Source: Oscillospiraceae bacterium (GTDB taxonomy: Bacteria > Bacillota > Clostridia > Oscillospirales > Acutalibacteraceae). Taken from it: 64,000 bases of DNA. Numbering within the stretch: the stretch's first letter is position 1; the number at the start of each line of letters is the position of its first letter. The notes below the pieces were generated by a model. The model did not search any database. It saw only the letters and a list, made by a program, of their open reading frames with translations, and was not told where the DNA came from. Of this stretch, positions 59,612 to 64,000 are shown in pieces. Location: contig DPVM01000010.1 of the NCBI GenBank assembly GCA_003526845.1, positions 190,058-254,057 on the forward strand. Reading direction: 5' to 3'. Both the position numbers and the translations under genes were made by a program.

Positions 59612-61885
59612 ATGGCAGGAAAGTTTGAAATCACCAAGAAGGGTGACGGTACTTTCACTTTTGAATTTTTAATAGATGAAAAAGCAGTGGGCAAGTCTCC
59701 CGTTTTCGATAAGGAGGATGCCTGCAAAAGAGGTGTCAAAGCTGTTAAGAAGAACAGTCGAATGAAGGTTCAAAACACACTTCAAAACGATGAGGAAAAA
59801 ACAAATCCAAAATATCTTGTTGAGCAAAGCGGCGACAAGGTAAAATATACTCTTTTCCTCCAAACAGGCGCGGTTGCTCTTGAGGGCGAGGCAGACAACG
59901 AGGCGCAGGCACTTGAAATTATCGAAAAAATCGGCAACAATGCCAATGCCGCTCAAATGACGATGGCAGAGGTTGTTCTTTCCGAAAACGAGCAAAAGCA
60001 AATCAGAATAGACAAGCTTAAGGCTCTTCAGGATGCAGGCAAGGACCCATTTGAAATCACACTTGCCACCCAAACCCACCACAGCGATGAAATCAAGGCC
60101 CATTTCGACGAGCTTGAGGAAAAGGATGTCACAATCGCAGGCAGAATTATGACTTGGCGCGATATGGGCAAGGCAAACTTCATTGACATTCAGGACAGAA
60201 ACGGCAGAATTCAAGCCTATGTTCGTATGAACGATGTCGGCGAGGATGTTTTTAAAGAGTTTAAAACTTGGGATATCGGCGATATTGTCGAAATCACCGG
60301 CTTTGTTTTCAAAACAAGAACGGGCGAGGTTTCCGTTCATACAAAGCAAATCAGGCTTCTTTCAAAATCTCTTCTTCCGTTGCCCGAAAAGTTCCACGGC
60401 TTGACTGATACCGATACGAGATACAGAAAAAGATACCTTGATATGATTATGAATCCCGATGTTAAGGATACATTTATCAAGCGTTCAAAAATCATCACAT
60501 CTATTCGTAACTATCTTGACAATCTCGGCTTTATTGAGGTTGAAACACCGATTTTGAATACTATTCCGGGTGGTGCGGCAGCAAGACCGTTCATCACTCA
60601 CCACAATACTCTCGATATGGATATGTATCTTCGTATCGCAACCGAGCTTTACTTAAAGCGTCTTATCGTCGGCGGTATGGAGCGTGTCTATGAAATCGGC
60701 AGAAACTTCCGCAACGAGGGTATGGATGTTCGTCACAATCCCGAGTTCACATGTATTGAACTTTATCAGGCATTCACCGATTATCACGGAATGATGGATA
60801 TTGCCGAGGCACTTATCCGCAATGCCGCAAACGAGGTTTGCGACAGCCTTCATATCGTTTTCAACGGCACGGAGATTGACCTTGAAACTCCGTTCCGCCG
60901 CTTGACTATGATTGACGCGGTTAAGGAATACAGCGGCGTTGATTTCGGCTCGTTTATGAGCGACAATGAAAAGGCAATCGCCGTTGCAAAGGAAAAAGAA
61001 ATTGAAATTCAGCCCGGCAAGGCAACATGGGGCGACATTCTCAACAGCTTTTTCGAGGAATTTGTTGAAGAAAATCTCACTCAGCCTACATTTATTATGG
61101 ATTATCCGGTTGAGGTTTCTCCGCTCACAAAGAGAAAACCGGATTGTCCTGTTCTTACCGAGAGATTTGAGCTTTTCATTCTCGGCGGTGAATACGGCAA
61201 CGCTTATTCCGAGCTTAATGACCCAATCGACCAAATGGGCAGATTTGAGGCTCAAATGAAGCTCCGTGAGGCAGGCGATGACGAGGCTAATATGATTGAC
61301 CACGATTTTGTTACCGCTCTCGAATACGGTATGCCTCCTACAGGCGGTTTGGGTATCGGCATCGACAGACTTGTAATGCTCCTTACCGACAGCTATTCAA
61401 TCCGTGATGTTCTCCTCTTCCCGACAATGAAGACCTTGAATGATGTAAATAAGAAAAATGATGTAAAATCTAAGGCTGCTGAAGAAGTGAAAGCAGAGCC
61501 TGAAAAGATTGATTTTTCTAAGGTAAAGATTGAGCCTTTATTTGAGGAAGCAGTTGATTTTGATACATTCAGCAAGTCAGATTTCCGTGCAGTAAAGGTT
61601 AAAGAGTGTGTTGCAGTACCGAAGTCAAAGAAACTGTTACAGTTCACTCTTGATGACGGAACAGGCACAGACAGAACCATTTTAAGCGGTATTCATAGCT
61701 TTTATGAGCCGGAAGAACTGGTTGGAAAGACTCTTATTGCTATCACAAATCTTCCACCGAGAGCGATGATGGGTATCGACTCCTGCGGTATGCTCCTTAG
61801 TGCTATTCACGAAGAAGAAGGCGAAGAAAAGCTCCATCTGCTTATGGTAGATGACCATATCCCGGCAGGTGCAAAGCTCTATTAA
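59612..61885 (+). CDS. lysS: Lysyl-tRNA synthetase with N-terminal DUF1508 region and C-terminal tRNA-binding domain
   Basis: A 757-residue protein, about 250 longer than a standard class II LysRS. Residues 2-55 are a DUF1508 (YegP-like) unit (GKFEITKKGDGTFTFEF) and 66-112 look like a weaker second copy. LysRS proper runs from about 118 to 607, with motif 2 at R364-N-F-R-N-E, motif 3 at G578-GLGIGIDR and FPTMK at 603-607. A 40-residue linker leads to an EMAP-II/Arc1p-like tRNA-binding domain at 648-757. Codon use changes at about 61432, where the linker begins (more TTA and GTA codons). No ribosome site stands before Met116 or Met118, so separate translation of the core is unlikely. GAGGTA precedes the ATG. 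Confidence 0.93.
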   Translation: MAGKFEITKKGDGTFTFEFLIDEKAVGKSPVFDKEDACKRGVKAVKKNSRMKVQNTLQNDEEKTNPKYLVEQSGDKVKYTLFLQTGAVALEGEADNEAQALEIIEKIGNNANAAQMTMAEVVLSENEQKQIRIDKLKALQDAGKDPFEITLATQTHHSDEIKAHFDELEEKDVTIAGRIMTWRDMGKANFIDIQDRNGRIQAYVRMNDVGEDVFKEFKTWDIGDIVEITGFVFKTRTGEVSVHTKQIRLLSKSLLPLPEKFHGLTDTDTRYRKRYLDMIMNPDVKDTFIKRSKIITSIRNYLDNLGFIEVETPILNTIPGGAAARPFITHHNTLDMDMYLRIATELYLKRLIVGGMERVYEIGRNFRNEGMDVRHNPEFTCIELYQAFTDYHGMMDIAEALIRNAANEVCDSLHIVFNGTEIDLETPFRRLTMIDAVKEYSGVDFGSFMSDNEKAIAVAKEKEIEIQPGKATWGDILNSFFEEFVEENLTQPTFIMDYPVEVSPLTKRKPDCPVLTERFELFILGGEYGNAYSELNDPIDQMGRFEAQMKLREAGDDEANMIDHDFVTALEYGMPPTGGLGIGIDRLVMLLTDSYSIRDVLLFPTMKTLNDVNKKNDVKSKAAEEVKAEPEKIDFSKVKIEPLFEEAVDFDTFSKSDFRAVKVKECVAVPKSKKLLQFTLDDGTGTDRTILSGIHSFYEPEELVGKTLIAITNLPPRAMMGIDSCGMLLSAIHEEEGEEKLHLLMVDDHIPAGAKLY

Positions 61886-61887
61886 GC

Positions 61888-61980
61888 TGATGTAACGATG
61901 TACCGTTTAACCAAATAAACGAGATGTACTTCAAATGCTGAAAATCGCAAAACTAAGTGATTTACATCAAACTTACATCA
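61888..61980 (+). repeat. TGATGTAA / TTACATCA short repeats downstream of lysS
   Basis: TTACATCA occurs at 61962-61969 and 61973-61980, and its inverse complement TGATGTAA at 61888-61895, directly after the lysS stop. Two similar phrases beginning AAAATCGCA also occur in this stretch. The region has no gene. It could be a recombination or regulator-binding site; no known attachment site was recognised. Confidence 0.45.
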
Positions 61981-62032
61981 TTTGATGCAGAAATTTGTGC
62001 AGAGCCTTAAAAATCGCATAATTTTAGTGTTT

Positions 62033-62071
62033 AACCCTGAGAGAGATTAACTCTTTCAGGGTTATTTTTTT
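62033..62071 (+). terminator. Intrinsic terminator downstream of lysS
   Basis: A 13-bp stem AACCCTGAGAGAG/CTCTTTCAGGGTT with a 5-nt loop and a T7 tail. It lies about 150 bp after the lysS stop. Confidence 0.92.
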
Positions 62072-62145
62072 GCCAAACATCGCAAACTACAAGAAAAAGC
62101 TGAAACCTCATATACTTTAATCACAGAGGAAGTGGAGGTTTTGAT

Positions 62146-63234
62146 ATGAGTAACAGCTTAGCGGCAGTACATCCAGAATTGATTGTCGAATGGTCGGATA
62201 GGAATTTACCACTGACACCGGACAGCGTAACTTTCGGCTCGAATAAGAAAGTATGGTGGAAAGGTGCTTGCGGTCACGAGTGGAAAACAAGTGTAAAGGC
62301 TCGTTCCAACGGCGAGAAATGCCCCATATGCTCCGGTGCGAGAGTGATTGAAGGAATTAACGATTTAAGTACATTGAAGCCTAAATTGGCTTCTGAGTGG
62401 TCTGAGAAGAACGAAATAAAGCCGACCGAGGTTTCTATCGGCTCACACAAGAAAGTGATATGGAAATGTAAATTAGGACACGAATGGACTGCTACTGTAA
62501 AGAGCAGAACCATCAATAGAACAGGTTGCCCGTACTGCTCCCATAACAAAGTGCTTGCAGGATTTAATGACCTTGCGACAGTATTTCCGGATGTAGCAGC
62601 CGAATGGTCTGATAGAAACGAAAAGAAGCCCACAGAAGTTACGGCGTTTGCAAACAGCAAGGCTTGGTGGAAGTGTAAAACCTGTGGCTATGAATGGAAT
62701 ACACTTATCTCCACACGCTCCTATGGCAGCAAATGCCCTTGTTGTAGCGGATATGTTCTTGTGAAAGGCAGAAATGATTTGAAAACCACTCACCCAAACA
62801 TTGCCGAGGAATGGTCGAAACAAAATTTCCCATTGCAGCCTGATGAGGTTAATGCCAAATCAAGAAAGAATGTATGGTGGCATTGCAAGAAATGCGGTAA
62901 CGAGTGGAAATCAGTTATCAACGCCCGTGTCAAAGGAACAGTATGCCCCGTGTGTGCAGAAAGAGCAGTTCTTGCAGGACACAACGACCTTGCAACGACG
63001 GACAGCGACTTGCTTTCTGAGTGGGATTATGAATTAAACAACTTGAAACCGACAGAAGTTTCAAGAAACTCGGCGAAGAGAGCTTGGTGGAAATGCAGAT
63101 ACGGTCACTCTTGGAGTATAAAGGCATGGTCTTTTTGCCGTTGGCCGGGCAGGTTGACGGTGAGAGTCGCCCAGGGTTCCGGGTCGCCGCTTTCCCATGT
63201 CACCATTTGTATGGCAAGGTTTCCATTCAGGTAG
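62146..63234 (+). CDS. Zinc-ribbon repeat protein (DUF4379-like), 3' part replaced at a junction
   Basis: Residues 1 to about 324 consist of five tandem units of about 60 residues. Each begins like HPELIVEWSDRN, continues through KVWWKG..GHEW and, in the first four, ends in a CPxC pair (CPIC, CPYC, CPCC, CPVC). This is the treble-clef zinc finger pattern of DUF4379. The fifth unit breaks off after CRYGHSWS at about 63118. The remaining frame to 63234 is a random reading through foreign, GC-richer DNA antisense to the next gene. GGAGG lies 7 nt before the ATG. Related proteins occur in phages and mobile elements, some joined to nuclease-like domains. The intact function is unknown. Confidence 0.75.
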   Translation: MSNSLAAVHPELIVEWSDRNLPLTPDSVTFGSNKKVWWKGACGHEWKTSVKARSNGEKCPICSGARVIEGINDLSTLKPKLASEWSEKNEIKPTEVSIGSHKKVIWKCKLGHEWTATVKSRTINRTGCPYCSHNKVLAGFNDLATVFPDVAAEWSDRNEKKPTEVTAFANSKAWWKCKTCGYEWNTLISTRSYGSKCPCCSGYVLVKGRNDLKTTHPNIAEEWSKQNFPLQPDEVNAKSRKNVWWHCKKCGNEWKSVINARVKGTVCPVCAERAVLAGHNDLATTDSDLLSEWDYELNNLKPTEVSRNSAKRAWWKCRYGHSWSIKAWSFCRWPGRLTVRVAQGSGSPLSHVTICMARFPFR

Positions 63235-63992
63235 GAAGTCACCTGCAGCTGGATGGGGTGCGTGGCGCCAAATTTCTTGTAAGGCAAGGTAACAGGTGCC
63301 GCATCGGTATCAGGTTCTTCGTCCTCCACGCCCAGTTCCCAACTAAGGGACAGAATCTGGCTCTGGCTCATCGTGCGGGCATATTTCTTTGCGTATTTTG
63401 GCTTGAAGAGCAGGGCACCGTCCTGCAGGAGCAGCTTTCCTTCTTTTTGCTCCTGGATACAGCGCAGCCCATGCAGACGGGGCTTTGCGCGCTCCACCGC
63501 ATCGTGGATCTTCGGATGGTCAAACCATATGGAATACTGTACGGCTACATGGAGATGGGGATGCTCCTGAAAGCGTGAGCATAGGAGCTCCAGCACCTGT
63601 TGACAGATTTTTCTTCGTTTCTCCAGCGTCTGACGCTCGTTAAAGGTCAGCGTGAAATATGAGAAATCCCGTTCGGATGTGTCTGCGGCGCCGTTAAAGG
63701 GATTACACCAGAAGTACAGATCCCATCGGTCGCTGCCATAGGACACAGGGATATTTTCGTCATACTGGTTGCAGACAAAGTCCTGTGCGATGGCTTCCAT
63801 GATGGGTTTCATTGCCGCGCTGCTCTCCAAACTTGCCTGACGGATATACTGCTCCCATTCTTCGCGGGTGTGGCTGTCATAAAACTGTTTGTTGGCTGCT
63901 GCCTCTGCTTCGGTGCATAGAGACTGCAGGCGCAGGGAGTGGACATCTTCTTTGGCATAGCCTTTTTCAAACCATCTGGTATCAATATTCAT
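63120..63992 (-). CDS. Mobile-element-type hypothetical protein with DUF4313-like end, truncated at its C-terminus
   Basis: A GC-rich minus-strand frame of about 290 residues. The N-terminal part (DTRWFEKGYAKEDVHSLRL, SYGSDRWDLYFWCNPFNGA) resembles uncharacterised proteins of Firmicute conjugative elements. The end (NGNLAIQMVTWESGDPEPWATLTVNLPGQ...DHAFI) resembles DUF4313, which normally continues with a conserved Asp-Thr-Asn-Asn stretch. Here the similarity stops at AFI and the frame runs only three codons into the neighbouring gene, to a stop near 63105. The frame is open to the window edge, so the start is uncertain. Base composition differs sharply from all genes to the left. Confidence 0.65.
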
Positions 63993-64000
63993 ATGAGAAC

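Noticed and set aside
60653..61303. 216-codon open frame antisense to lysS
   Set aside because: Lies opposite the conserved LysRS catalytic core and has no start signals.
63119..63234. C-terminal 39 codons of the zinc-ribbon frame as genuine protein
   Set aside because: They run antisense through the GC-rich neighbouring gene and break the repeat pattern, so they are read-through past the junction.
1..64000. CRISPR arrays, tRNA or rRNA genes, insertion sequences, replication origin
   Set aside because: No regularly spaced repeats, no cloverleaf-like sequences, no transposase frames and no DnaA-box cluster were seen by eye; a dedicated search could still find a missed small RNA.

Overview
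The window reads as chromosomal DNA of an anaerobic, low-to-mid GC Firmicute of the class Clostridia (probably a gut Oscillospirales/Ruminococcus-like bacterium). The evidence is a T-box riboswitch ahead of thrS, RNase Y, VanZ, CpsC/CpsD-type capsule regulators, consensus sigma-A promoters with 17-bp spacers, strong AGGAGG ribosome sites, intrinsic terminators after most operons, and an Ech-type energy-converting [NiFe] hydrogenase. No rRNA, tRNA, CRISPR array or insertion sequence was recognised.

Layout. (1) 1-7.6 kb, minus strand: operon echABCDEF-hypF-hypC for a membrane-bound ferredoxin-linked [NiFe] hydrogenase and its maturation. (2) 7.8-10.7 kb, plus: a secreted FN3-containing polysaccharide deacetylase and an M28 peptidase with membrane segments. 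(3) 10.7-15.6 kb, minus: a GT2 plus CDP-glycerol transferase fusion, a metallophosphoesterase and a HAD phosphatase. (4) 15.7-20.5 kb, plus: nadB-nadC, iolB, an iron alcohol dehydrogenase and a PHP phosphoesterase. (5) 20.5-34.5 kb, minus: one 13-gene exopolysaccharide/capsule operon running from the chain-length regulator and tyrosine kinase, through the initiating phosphoglycosyltransferase and several glycosyltransferases, to a polymerase and VanZ. (6) 34.6-36.5 kb, minus: a Dabb protein and rny. (7) 36.8-38.9 kb: T-box and thrS. (8) 39.1-41.6 kb, minus: proS-galE. (9) 41.9-48.3 kb, plus: F-type ATP synthase operon atpB-E-F-(HA)-G-D-C, in which delta and alpha are one open reading frame. 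(10) 48.4-49.6 kb: an acyltransferase. (11) 49.8-53.6 kb: iolG-iolD-iolE, with a divergent-side AraC regulator. (12) 54.7-55.9 kb: an AI-2E/YtvI permease. (13) 56.1-59.0 kb: ACT protein, hom and lysC. (14) 59.1-61.9 kb: greA and a three-part lysyl-tRNA synthetase. (15) 62.1-64 kb: two truncated genes of different base composition meeting tail to tail, a recombination or assembly junction.

How the genes fit together: Ech hydrogenase would pump ions while reducing protons with ferredoxin, and the ATP synthase would use that gradient. The c subunit lacks key sodium ligands, which points to protons. The inositol genes iolG, iolE, iolD and iolB cover the route from myo-inositol to 2-deoxy-5-keto-gluconate, although iolB lies 31 kb away.

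Most noteworthy: an in-frame AtpH-AtpA fusion, which conflicts with the 1:3 delta:alpha stoichiometry; a LysRS carrying DUF1508 repeats at its N-terminus and a tRNA-binding domain at its C-terminus, with a change of codon use where the tail begins; a probable non-AUG start of hypF; a duplicated four-cluster EchF; and the 63.12-kb junction.
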